64,000 bases of DNA, taken from NCBI RefSeq assembly GCF_036053395.1, contig NZ_CP107942.1, positions 1,888,501 to 1,952,500 on the forward strand, given 5' to 3'. Positions 8,735 through 16,496 of the stretch are shown here, one piece after another. Made by a program: the position numbers and the translations under genes. The notes below the pieces were generated by a model that did no database searches, was not told the origin of the DNA, and saw only the letters and a program-made list of their open reading frames with translations. Source of the stretch: Actinoplanes sp. NBC_00393. Its GTDB lineage: Bacteria; Actinomycetota; Actinomycetes; Mycobacteriales; Micromonosporaceae. The number at the start of each line of letters is the position of its first letter. Positions within the stretch are counted from its first letter, which is position 1.

Positions 8735-9931
8735 GTGCCCGTCCCTCACGCACGCCCGATCATCCTGACCGTTGCCGAACGACGCAGGCTCACCGCCCTG
8801 GCCCACTCCCACACCGCCGCATACCAGCAGGTTATCCGGGCCCGGATCGTCTGTGATGCCGCCCGCGGGCACTCCAACGCCGCGATCGCCCGCCGGCACG
8901 AGGTCACTGTCGACACGGTGCGCCGCTGGCGGGGCAGGTTCGCCGACGAAGGCCTGCCCGGGCTGGCCGACCGGTCCCGGCCGGGACGGCCACCACGATT
9001 CACCGCGGTCCAGGTCGCCGAGGTCAAAGCCCTGGCCTGCCAACTGCCGGCCGAGACCGGCACACCCTTGTCGAAGTGGACCTGTCCGGATCTGGCCGCC
9101 GAGGCCGTCGGCCGGGGCATCGTCGCGGCGATCTCGGCGTCCACCATCCGCCGGATCCTGGCCGACGACACGATCAAGCCCTGGCAGCACCAGTCCTGGA
9201 TTTTCATCCGCGACCCGCGGTTCGCTGTCAAAGCCGGCCGGGTGCTCGGCCTCTACGCCCGCACCTTCGACGGCGTCGGTCTCGGCGACGACGAGTATGT
9301 GATCTCCAGCGACGAGAAGACCAGCATCCAGGCCCGCTGCCGCTGCCACCCCACCCTGCCGCCCGGCGTCGCCCGGATGATGCGGGTCAACCACGAATAC
9401 CAGCGCAAAGGCGCTCTCGCTTATCTGGCCGCCTACGACGTCCACCAGGCCCGCGTCTTCGGACACTGCTCACCCAAGACCGGAATCGGCCCGTTCATGA
9501 CCCTGGCCGAGCAGGTCATGGCCCAAGAGCCCTACGCGTCGGCGAAGCGGGTGTTCTGGGTGGTCGACAACGGCTCGTCTCACCGCGGCCTGGCCGCGGC
9601 CGACCGCCTCACAAAGCGGTTCCCGAACGCGGTCATGGTCCACACCCCGGTCCACGCCTCCTGGACGAACCAGATCGAGATCTACTTCTCGATCATCCAG
9701 CGCAAGGTCCTCACACCCAACGACTTCACCAGCCTTGACCAGGTCGAAGACCGGCTCACCGCCTTCGAGCAGCGCTACAACGCGACCGCCCGGCCGTTCA
9801 GATGGAAGTTCACCCCGGCCGACCTCGAGGACCTCATGGCCCGGATCGAGCGACACGAACAGAAAGAGCAGAACCCCCAGCAACCCGCCGGCTGCGATCA
9901 CCAGCCTGCCCCACTCGCCCTGGCCGCATAA
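8735..9931 (+). CDS. IS630-family DDE transposase
   Basis: 398 residues from GTG 8735 (VPVPHARPIILTVAERRR), preceded by GGAAG. The N-terminal paired HTH domain includes ARGHSNAAIARRHEVTVDTV and RWRGRFADEGLPGLADRSR, the latter typical of IS630 and helix-turn-helix 29/32 domains. The catalytic triad is visible as Asp193 in SSDEKTSIQ, Asp278 in WVVDNGSSH and Glu315 in WTNQIEIYFSIIQRK, all in register with the family. There is no frameshift, unlike IS630 members that need one. Upstream in-frame ATGs at 8618 and 8627 exist but would add residues unlike the family. It catalyses cut-and-paste movement between terminal repeats. Confidence 0.93.
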   Translation: MPVPHARPIILTVAERRRLTALAHSHTAAYQQVIRARIVCDAARGHSNAAIARRHEVTVDTVRRWRGRFADEGLPGLADRSRPGRPPRFTAVQVAEVKALACQLPAETGTPLSKWTCPDLAAEAVGRGIVAAISASTIRRILADDTIKPWQHQSWIFIRDPRFAVKAGRVLGLYARTFDGVGLGDDEYVISSDEKTSIQARCRCHPTLPPGVARMMRVNHEYQRKGALAYLAAYDVHQARVFGHCSPKTGIGPFMTLAEQVMAQEPYASAKRVFWVVDNGSSHRGLAAADRLTKRFPNAVMVHTPVHASWTNQIEIYFSIIQRKVLTPNDFTSLDQVEDRLTAFEQRYNATARPFRWKFTPADLEDLMARIERHEQKEQNPQQPAGCDHQPAPLALAA

Positions 9932-9950
9932 CCCTCGAAGGATTTACAAG

Positions 9951-9960
9951 CTCAAGCACT
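9951..9960 (-). repeat. Right terminal inverted repeat of the IS630 element
   Basis: CTCAAGCACT; its reverse complement AGTGCTTGAG differs from the left repeat at one base. It is followed by TA, the expected IS630 target dinucleotide. Confidence 0.7.
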
Positions 9961-10015
9961 TAGTCGGGGCATCGTGCGGGGATGAGACGGCCGCAACCGC
10001 CGCGGTGGGGCGCGC

Positions 10016-12727
10016 TCAGGGGCCGAGGCGGAGGACCTCGCCGAGGCGCATGCGGCGATTGGCCAGGCTTTCGACCGCTACCACCACCGCTAGGGCTGCC
10101 GTGAGCAGCAGGAACGCGGCCGGCACCAGCAACGGGTCCAGGGTGGAACGGCCGGTCACGCCGGCACTGAAGCTGGGCAGGTCGAGGGCCGGGCCGAGCA
10201 GGCGGGGGAGCAGGACACCGACCGACCCGCCTGCCACGAAGGCGGCCGCGACCAAGGGCGCCACCTCGTAGATCAACAGATGGCGGCCCTGCCGAAGGGA
10301 GAGGCCCATCGTGCGCAGCCGGGACAGGGAACGGCCGCGACCGGGGGCGTCGGCGAGGACGGACAGGGCGACGGCGAGCAGGGCGAGCACGGCGGCACCG
10401 GCAGCGCCCGTGGTGTAGGCGAAGGCGAGCACGCCGTTGACACCTCCGCGGCCGAGAGCGGCGCGGTGGGCGGACCACGTGGTCACTGTGGCGGGCCGGG
10501 CCAGCTCGTCCGGCGTGACGGGCCGGCCGAGGACACGCTCAAGGTTCGCCTGCTGGCCCTGGTCGCCGGCCACGCGCAGCGCATCGGTGGAGAAGCCGTC
10601 GCCCGAGACGAGGAAGCGGTTGGGGATCAGCGGCTGGAATCCGGGGACCGGCAGCGCCTGCGAAGGGAGCGCGATGAAACGGCGGGCACCGGGTTGCAGG
10701 GTGGGCAGAGAGCCGGTGACAGCGGCGACGCGGAACCGGTAGCGCCGGCCCTGCACGTCGACGATGCCGCCGGAACCGATCTCGGCAGCGACCTCGGGTG
10801 ACACGACGGCCGGCACGGGACCGTCGGCCGGTGCCGGGTCGGCGGTGGGCGGTCGGGTGAGCACCGCCGGGAGTCCGGCTCTCAGGACGGGGGCCGCCGC
10901 GGAGCCGTCGATGACCAGGAGTTGGGCCTGCACCGGCTCACCGGACGCGCCGGTCAGGCCGGTCCCCGAGGAGAGCACCAGCGGGGCGACCGCGTCGACG
11001 CCGGGGACCGCCGCGAGGGCACGGGTCGTGTCCGGGGCGAACGCGAAGCCGTCGACGCGGGCGTCGGCGGCCGTCTCCTGATCGGTGGCGCGGTCGCGGG
11101 CGTCGCTGACAGTCCCGCTGACGGAGGCGGTGAACACACCGGTCGCCACCGCGACGACCAGGACCGCCAGCGGCCAGAACTGGACCGGGGAGCCGCGGCC
11201 GGCGCGAGCCAGACCGAGAAACGGCACGGCGCCGCGGGCTCGGGCGGTCACCCGCCCGAGCCGGCTCAGCGGCCAGGGCAGCAAGCGGACGGTGAGCAGA
11301 GCCGCAGCCGTTCCCAGCAGCACCGGGACCGACACCAGGTACGGGTCGACGCCGTCGGCGGCGGCGAGCCCGCGCTGCCGGACCAACACCACGCCGAGCA
11401 CCGCCAACAGCAGCACGAACAACTCCGCGCAGAGCCGCCGCGCAGAGCCCGCGCCACCACGACCGGCGAGCAAGGCCGCGGAAGACGAATCTACGAAGGA
11501 CGAGTGGGCAGCGGGCGAGGAGGCAGACGGCGAACGGGTCGACGGCAGTCGGGCCGCGAACAGAGGGGTGGCGAACAGCGCCAGCAGACCGACGGCGGCG
11601 AGCAGGATCCCGTCTCCCGGGTCGGGCCGGCCCGGCACGAGCTGCGCGAGCAGGCGGCCACCGAGAACCATCACCGGTACGACCAGCGCGGTCTCCCGCA
11701 ACGTCCGCCCCACCACCACGCGGGTCCCTGCCCCGCGCGCCCGGAGCAGCGCGAACTCCGCCCGCCGCCGGTCGACGACCAGCTGTGCGGTGAGCACGAT
11801 CAACCCGGCCACGGTGGCGAGAAGACCGGCACGGACCACCGCGAGCATCGCCCGTACCCCGCGCAGCTGTCGCTCGAAGCCGGCCAGCGCGGTATCGAGG
11901 CCGGTGATCAGCGAGGCCTGCGCTGCCGGCGCGGCACGCCGCGCCGTGCTCACCGCGCGGGAGATCGACGCCAGGTCGGCGGCCCGCACCCGCTCCACGG
12001 CGAGCGCGTAACGCCACTCGTAGGCCAGCACCCCGGTGGCCCGCCCGGCCCGGGTGATCCCGGCGATGTCGGTGAGCAGGGTGATCCGGGAGGTCATGCC
12101 CTCGCGCGGATCCACGCAGCCGATCGGCTCGGTGGCCGACGCCGCCCAGTACGCCGAAGCAGCGTCGTCGGGCTGGAAGACGCCGACGACCGTGACCGGC
12201 GCCGACCCGGTGTTGCTCTCGAGCCGCAGCGTGGAACCGGGCCGCAGCCCGGGCGCATCCGTCGTGACCAGCACCTCGGTGGTCGCCGCAGGCCGGGGCA
12301 GCCGCCCGGAGATCAATCGCAGCGCGGTGTCGAAGCCACTCTGGTAGCGCAGCCGCACCTCCGGACGGCAGCTTCCGGAATACGGAGGCGGGCCGGACGG
12401 CCGGATGTCGGTCGGCCCGGTGGTCGCCGAGAACCAGCGGTCGCGCACGAGCCCCGGCAACGGCGCCGGCAGCCCCGCCTCCCATGCCGGCAATCTCGCG
12501 GCGGCGGAGGCGGGCGGGACCTCGAACGGAACCGAGGACCCGGCCCGGTGGACCAGATCACGGGTGACCGCCGGCAGCGCACCGAGATCGGCGCGCAGCC
12601 CCTGGTCGGTGAGGGTATTGGCCGCCCTGGGCAAGGCGCTGACCAGCACGGCAGCGGCGAAGGCCAGGACGGCCAGCAGGGCGAGATGACCCGCGAACGC
12701 CCGGGCCCGGCGCAGGGTCAGCCTCAT
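10016..12727 (-). CDS. Large FtsX/MacB-type ABC transporter permease, orphan
   Basis: 903 residues. One membrane helix lies at the N-terminus (GHLALLAVLAFAAAVLVSALP), then a large extracytoplasmic region to about residue 290, a block of helices with LLATVAGLIVLTAQLVVDRR and the FtsX-like loop RRRAEFALLRARG, a second outside domain, and a final helix group with LSRLRTMGLSLRQGRHLLIY. This doubled FtsX architecture belongs to permeases that work with a MacB/LolD-type ATPase, exporting substrates or acting mechanically in the envelope. No such ATPase lies beside it: downstream is the IS630 element, upstream the ECF41 gene. Start ATG 12727. Substrate unknown. Confidence 0.85.
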   Translation of the reverse strand: MRLTLRRARAFAGHLALLAVLAFAAAVLVSALPRAANTLTDQGLRADLGALPAVTRDLVHRAGSSVPFEVPPASAAARLPAWEAGLPAPLPGLVRDRWFSATTGPTDIRPSGPPPYSGSCRPEVRLRYQSGFDTALRLISGRLPRPAATTEVLVTTDAPGLRPGSTLRLESNTGSAPVTVVGVFQPDDAASAYWAASATEPIGCVDPREGMTSRITLLTDIAGITRAGRATGVLAYEWRYALAVERVRAADLASISRAVSTARRAAPAAQASLITGLDTALAGFERQLRGVRAMLAVVRAGLLATVAGLIVLTAQLVVDRRRAEFALLRARGAGTRVVVGRTLRETALVVPVMVLGGRLLAQLVPGRPDPGDGILLAAVGLLALFATPLFAARLPSTRSPSASSPAAHSSFVDSSSAALLAGRGGAGSARRLCAELFVLLLAVLGVVLVRQRGLAAADGVDPYLVSVPVLLGTAAALLTVRLLPWPLSRLGRVTARARGAVPFLGLARAGRGSPVQFWPLAVLVVAVATGVFTASVSGTVSDARDRATDQETAADARVDGFAFAPDTTRALAAVPGVDAVAPLVLSSGTGLTGASGEPVQAQLLVIDGSAAAPVLRAGLPAVLTRPPTADPAPADGPVPAVVSPEVAAEIGSGGIVDVQGRRYRFRVAAVTGSLPTLQPGARRFIALPSQALPVPGFQPLIPNRFLVSGDGFSTDALRVAGDQGQQANLERVLGRPVTPDELARPATVTTWSAHRAALGRGGVNGVLAFAYTTGAAGAAVLALLAVALSVLADAPGRGRSLSRLRTMGLSLRQGRHLLIYEVAPLVAAAFVAGGSVGVLLPRLLGPALDLPSFSAGVTGRSTLDPLLVPAAFLLLTAALAVVVAVESLANRRMRLGEVLRLGP

Positions 12728-12816
12728 CCGCGCGCCACCTCCCCCGTAGATTCGCCGCGTAGCGAGGGCTGACTATATGCCGGAGGTACGACAGGTCTGA
12801 GCTAGCCTGGGCCGCG

Positions 12817-13719
12817 ATGTCGCTCAGTTCGCGTGAGGTCGATCTGTTCGAGCGCTCCCGGGGCCGCCTGGAGGCGATCGCCTACCGGATGCTGGGCTCG
12901 GCCGGCGACGCCGAGGACGCGGTCCAGGACACCTTTCTGCGCTGGCAGGCGGCCGCCCGCGAGCACATCGAGACGCCCGAGGCCTGGCTGACCAGGGCGC
13001 TCACCAACGTGTGCCTCAACCAGCTCAGCTCGGCGCGGGCCCGCCGGGAGACGTACGTGGGGCAGTGGCTGCCGGAGCCGGTGCTGGCCGGCGACCGGAT
13101 GCTCGGCCCGGCCGAGACCGTCGAGCAGCGCGAGTCGGTCTCCATCGCCGTGCTCGCGCTGATGGAGCGGCTGTCCCCGCACGAGCGGGCGGTGTACGTC
13201 CTGCGCGAGGCCTTCGGCTACCCGCACGCCGGCATCGCCGAAATCCTCGACCTCACCGAGGCGAACTGCCAGCAGATCTACCGGCGCGCCAAGCAGCACC
13301 TGGCCACCGGACGGTCCCGCCGGGCGATCGACGCCGCCGAGGCCCGCAGGATCGCCGAGGAGTTCCTGGCCGCGGCCCTCAGCGGCGACGTGGATGCGCT
13401 GGTGCGGCAGCTGGCCGGCGACGCGGTCAGCGTGGCCGACGGCGGCGGCGAGGTGCCGGCCCGCACCACCCCGATCGTCGGCGCCCTGGCCATCGCCCGG
13501 TTCGTGCGCAGTTCGCTGCGGCCCACGGTCGCCGAGCGGTTCGTCGGCGCCGAGGTCACCCTGCACGCCGCCGTCGTCAACGACGGTCCGGCGGTGGTGG
13601 CGGTGACCGGCGGCCGGGTGATCGGGGTGATCTCCCTCGAAGTCACCGCGGACGGGATCGCCGCGCTGCACATCCAGGCCAACCCCGGGAAGCTGGCCCG
13701 CGTCACCGAGCATTGGTGA
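12817..13719 (+). CDS. ECF41-type sigma factor with SnoaL-like C-terminal domain (SigJ-like)
   Basis: 300 residues. Region 2 includes AYRMLGSAGDAEDAVQDTFL, region 4 includes ERLSPHERAVYVLREAFGYP and IYRRAKQHLATG. The inter-domain WLPEP motif and the C-terminal SnoaL-like domain carry the ECF41 markers: DGGGE near residue 208 and NPGKL near 291 (NPDKL in the consensus). In this group the fused domain controls sigma activity and replaces an anti-sigma factor. ECF41 genes usually sit next to the oxidoreductase they control, and here an FAD oxidoreductase follows with a matching promoter at 13740-13767. No copy of that motif precedes the sigma gene itself. Family assignment is firm; the inducing signal is unknown. 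Confidence 0.93.
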   Translation: MSLSSREVDLFERSRGRLEAIAYRMLGSAGDAEDAVQDTFLRWQAAAREHIETPEAWLTRALTNVCLNQLSSARARRETYVGQWLPEPVLAGDRMLGPAETVEQRESVSIAVLALMERLSPHERAVYVLREAFGYPHAGIAEILDLTEANCQQIYRRAKQHLATGRSRRAIDAAEARRIAEEFLAAALSGDVDALVRQLAGDAVSVADGGGEVPARTTPIVGALAIARFVRSSLRPTVAERFVGAEVTLHAAVVNDGPAVVAVTGGRVIGVISLEVTADGIAALHIQANPGKLARVTEHW

Positions 13720-13739
13720 GCCAGGTCATAGCCCGTACC

Positions 13740-13767
13740 TGTCAGGGATCGTGCCGCTGTCCGGTTC
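13740..13767 (+). promoter_or_regulatory. Candidate ECF41 promoter for the FAD oxidoreductase
   Basis: TGTCAGG (13740-13746), 15 bases, then CGGTTC (13762-13767), 37 bp before the ATG of the oxidoreductase. The known ECF41 promoter has a TGTCACA-like -35 box. The same TGTCA-N2-N15-CGGT layout occurs twice between 34695 and 34756, which supports the call. Confidence 0.6.
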
Positions 13768-13804
13768 AGGAGGCGAGCACGCCCACACAGACGGGAGCAC
13801 CGCC

Positions 13805-14980
13805 ATGAAGCACCGCATCGTCGTTCTCGGGGCCGGGTACGCCGGGACCCACGCCGCCGGCCGCCTCGCCCGCCGCCTGCACGCCGCCGACACCGAGATC
13901 ACGCTGGTCAACGCGGACAGCGAGTTCGTCGAGCGGGTCCGGCTGCACCAGGTCGCGGCCGGGCAGGACCTGCCGCGGCGCCGGTTGAGCGACGTCTACG
14001 CCGGCACGCCGGTCACGGTACGCCAGGCGCGGGTCACCGCAGTCGACGCCGGCAACCGGACCGTGCAGCTGGACGACGGGGAACTCGGCTACGACACCCT
14101 GGTCTACGCCCTCGGCAGCACGAGCGACGATCACGGCGTGCCCGGGGTGGCCGGATACGCGTACCCCCTCGCCGGTCTGGACGCCGCGATGCGCCTGCGT
14201 GAGCGGCTCTCCGGCCTGGCTCCGGGCTCGGCCGTGCTGGTCGCCGGCGGCGGCCTCACCGGCATCGAGGCGGCCACCGAGATCGCCGAGTCCCGGCCTG
14301 ACCTGACCGTGGCGATCGCCGCCCGCGACGGCGTCGGCGACTGGCTCAGCGACAAGGCGCAGCGGCACCTGCGGACCGTCTTCGGACGGCTCCGCATCAC
14401 CGTCCACGAGCACGCCGCCATCACCGCTGTCGAGGCGGACGGCGTGCGCACCGGCAGCGGACGGATCCCGGCCGACCTGACGGTCTGGGCCGCCGGTTTC
14501 ACCACCCACCCGATCGCCGCCGCCAGCGCCCTGCAGGTCGCGGCGAACGGCCAGATCGTGGCGGACGCGACCATGCGCTCGGTGTCACACCCCGAGGTGT
14601 ACGCCGTCGGCGACGCCGGCATCACGGACGGCCCGGGCGGCAAGCCGCTGCGGATGTCGTGCGCCTCCGGCATCCCGATGGCCTGGCAGGCGGCCGACTC
14701 GATCGCCGCCCGTCTGACCGGCCGCAGCCTTCCGAAGTCCCCGGTGCGCTACTTCTCGCAGTGCATCAGCCTGGGCCGCCGCGACGGCATCATCCAGGTG
14801 GTCACCGCCGACGACCGGGCCACGTCGACCGCTGTCACGGGTGCCCTGGCCGCCCGCATGAAGGAGCTGGTCTGCGCGGGGGCGGGCTGGAGCATCGCGC
14901 ACCCGACCGTTCTGCTGCCGACCCGCCGCCGCCGGATTCAGTTGCCGACCTCGAGCGCGGCCATGAAGGCGGTCGGGTAA
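13805..14980 (+). CDS. FAD-dependent NADH dehydrogenase-like oxidoreductase, ECF41 target
   Basis: 391 residues from ATG 13805, with GGGAGC seven bases upstream. The N-terminal Rossmann motif VLGAGYAGTHAAGRLARRL binds FAD. A second nucleotide motif, VLVAGGGLTGIEAATEI near residue 145, is for NAD(P)H. YAVGDAGITDGPGG near 270 is the FAD-ribityl site of type II NADH dehydrogenases and related disulfide-type reductases. There is no redox CxxC pair, so it is more NDH-2-like than thioredoxin-reductase-like. It is probably a soluble or membrane-peripheral quinone or small-molecule oxidoreductase. Its position after the ECF41 sigma gene and the promoter at 13740 suggest it is the regulon's main output. 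The end overlaps the convergent aldo/keto reductase by 43 bp. Confidence 0.9.
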   Translation: MKHRIVVLGAGYAGTHAAGRLARRLHAADTEITLVNADSEFVERVRLHQVAAGQDLPRRRLSDVYAGTPVTVRQARVTAVDAGNRTVQLDDGELGYDTLVYALGSTSDDHGVPGVAGYAYPLAGLDAAMRLRERLSGLAPGSAVLVAGGGLTGIEAATEIAESRPDLTVAIAARDGVGDWLSDKAQRHLRTVFGRLRITVHEHAAITAVEADGVRTGSGRIPADLTVWAAGFTTHPIAAASALQVAANGQIVADATMRSVSHPEVYAVGDAGITDGPGGKPLRMSCASGIPMAWQAADSIAARLTGRSLPKSPVRYFSQCISLGRRDGIIQVVTADDRATSTAVTGALAARMKELVCAGAGWSIAHPTVLLPTRRRRIQLPTSSAAMKAVG

Positions 14981-15909
14981 CGGTCGCCGCGGGCCGAGCC
15001 CGCCGGCACGGCCTCCTCGATCTCGGCGAGGGCTTCGGCGGTCAGCTTCAGGTCCGCGGCGGGCAGGGCTTCGGACAACCGCTGCCGGGTACGCGCACCG
15101 ACCAGCGGAACGACGTCCGGGCCCTGCGCCGCCACCCACGCGATGGCCAGCTGGCCGACCGTGCATCCGTGCGCCGCGGCGACCCGTCGCAGCGCGTCGA
15201 CCAGCGCGAGGTTGTGTTCCACGTTCCCGGCCGCGAACCGCGGGCTCACGTTGCGCATGTCCCCGGCCCGCCCGGGCGTCCAGTCCCCGGCGAGCAGGCC
15301 CCGGCCGAGTACGCCGTACGCGGTCATCCCGATGCCCAGCTCCCGCAACGCCGGCAGCACCTCGGCCTCCACCGCGCGGGACAGCAGCGAGTACTCGATC
15401 TGCAGGTCGGCGACCGGGTGCACGGCGTGCGCCCGGCGGATCGTGGCGGCGCCGACCTCGGACAGCCCGACGTGCCGCACGTACCCGGCGTCGATCATCT
15501 CCTTGATCGCGCCGACCGTGTCCTCGATCGGCACGTCCGGGTCGAGCCGGGCCGGCCGGTAGACGTCGATGTGGTCGACGCCGAGGCGGGTCAGCGAGTA
15601 CGCGAGGAAGTTCTTCACCGACCCGGGCCGCCCGTCCTGACCGCCGAAGACGTGGCCGGGCCCGCGCAGCTGCCCGAACTTGACGCTGAGCTGGTAACTG
15701 TCCCGGTCCCGCCCGCGCAGGGCCTCGGCGAGCAGCAGCTCGTTGTGCCCCATGCCGTAGAAGTCGCCGGTGTCGATCAGGGTGACGCCGGCGTCGAGCG
15801 CGGCGTGCACGGTGGCGATGGCCTCCGCCCGGTCGGCCGGCCCGTACGCCTCACCCGACATGCCCATCGCGCCGAGTCCCAACGTGCTGCCGTGAGTTCG
15901 TGTCTGCAT
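14938..15909 (-). CDS. Aldo/keto reductase
   Basis: 323 residues, a TIM-barrel NADPH-dependent reductase. Catalytic residues visible are Asp46, Tyr51 in DTGDFYGMGHNE and Lys77 in LSVKFG. The usual His position falls in HIDVYRPARLDPDVPIED, where YRPARLD replaces the common YQ-H pattern; this variant is frequent in actinobacterial enzymes of this branch. The C-terminal NADP-binding loop is VPLVGARTRQRLSEAL. It is divergent from the broken XRE regulator at 16013, an arrangement usual for AKR genes controlled by the adjacent HTH protein, so that control is probably lost here. Substrate unknown. Confidence 0.92.
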   Translation of the reverse strand: MQTRTHGSTLGLGAMGMSGEAYGPADRAEAIATVHAALDAGVTLIDTGDFYGMGHNELLLAEALRGRDRDSYQLSVKFGQLRGPGHVFGGQDGRPGSVKNFLAYSLTRLGVDHIDVYRPARLDPDVPIEDTVGAIKEMIDAGYVRHVGLSEVGAATIRRAHAVHPVADLQIEYSLLSRAVEAEVLPALRELGIGMTAYGVLGRGLLAGDWTPGRAGDMRNVSPRFAAGNVEHNLALVDALRRVAAAHGCTVGQLAIAWVAAQGPDVVPLVGARTRQRLSEALPAADLKLTAEALAEIEEAVPAGSARGDRYPTAFMAALEVGN

Positions 15910-16012
15910 GCGGTGAAGCCTGCGCGGGTTCGCGGCGGCGCGGGAGCGGAGCGTTCATCGTGGGAGAGCCGCTCCCTGGCTGGTGGTACATCCCGCGGGG
16001 CAGCATGGGTGC

Positions 16013-16443
16013 ATGCAGCGTGACCAGCTCGCCGACTTCCTGCGCCGCCGCCGGGAGGCGATCCGCCCGGCCGAGGTCGGCCTGACCGGCGGCCCCCGCC
16101 GGCGCACCGCGGGCCTGCGCAGGAGGTGGCCGATCTGCGCGCGGTGGCCGGCCGCCGGTCCGGCGATCCCACGGTCACCGGGTTGGTCGAGCGGTTGCGG
16201 GCGGCGAGCGCCGACTTCCGCCGGCTCTGGGACGAGCACGAGGTGGCGGTGCGCCGGGCCGACCAGAAGACGCTGGTGCATCCGCGGGTCGGCCCGCTGC
16301 TGATGGACTGCGAAACCCTGGTCACCCCGGATCTGGGCCAGCAGCTGCTGGTGTTCACACCGGCGGACACCGCGGCCCGGGAACGGCTGGAACTGCTGCG
16401 CGTGCTCGGCACCGAGGAGTTCGCTGCCGGGACAGGCCACTAG
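16013..16443 (+). pseudogene. MmyB-type XRE regulator with large internal deletion and frameshift
   Basis: The N-terminal fragment from ATG 16013 reads MQRDQLADFLRRRREAIRP, then LTGGPRRRTAGLRR, which is the start of an MmyB-like XRE regulator. In a second frame from about 16120 the C-terminal ligand-binding part follows directly: EVADLRAVAGRR, LVERLRAASADFRRLWDEHE, VHPRVGPLLMDCETL and LLVFTPADTAARERLELLR. Intact relatives are about 270-290 residues; roughly 150 residues covering the HTH recognition helix and the middle of the MmyB domain are absent, and the two ends are out of frame. The join is at about 16118-16128, where GAGGTGGCC could have served as a short repeat for deletion. It should not be functional. 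Confidence 0.8.
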
Positions 16444-16496
16444 CCGACAGGACCACCGATCCGTGGCGCGACCGGCCTAGACTTCGGGTTCCACGG

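Larger units (their letters stand above)
8260..9960 (+). mobile_element. IS630-family insertion sequence (about 1.70 kb) with divergent passenger gene
   Basis: The element is bounded by short imperfect terminal inverted repeats: AGTGCTTCAG at 8260-8269 and its near-complement CTCAAGCACT at 9951-9960 (9 of 10 matching). It carries a full DDE transposase on the plus strand and a small conserved gene on the minus strand near the left end. IS630 elements duplicate a TA on insertion. The right flank is TA (9961-9962) but the left flank reads TT (8258-8259), so either one flank has mutated or the left boundary is off by a base. The element sits 54 bp downstream of the FtsX-like permease stop. The transposase frame is intact, so it may still be mobile. 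Confidence 0.85.

Noticed and set aside
8260..9960. Integrated plasmid or prophage
   Set aside because: Only a simple IS630 element is present; there is no integrase, relaxase, capsid gene or tRNA attachment site.
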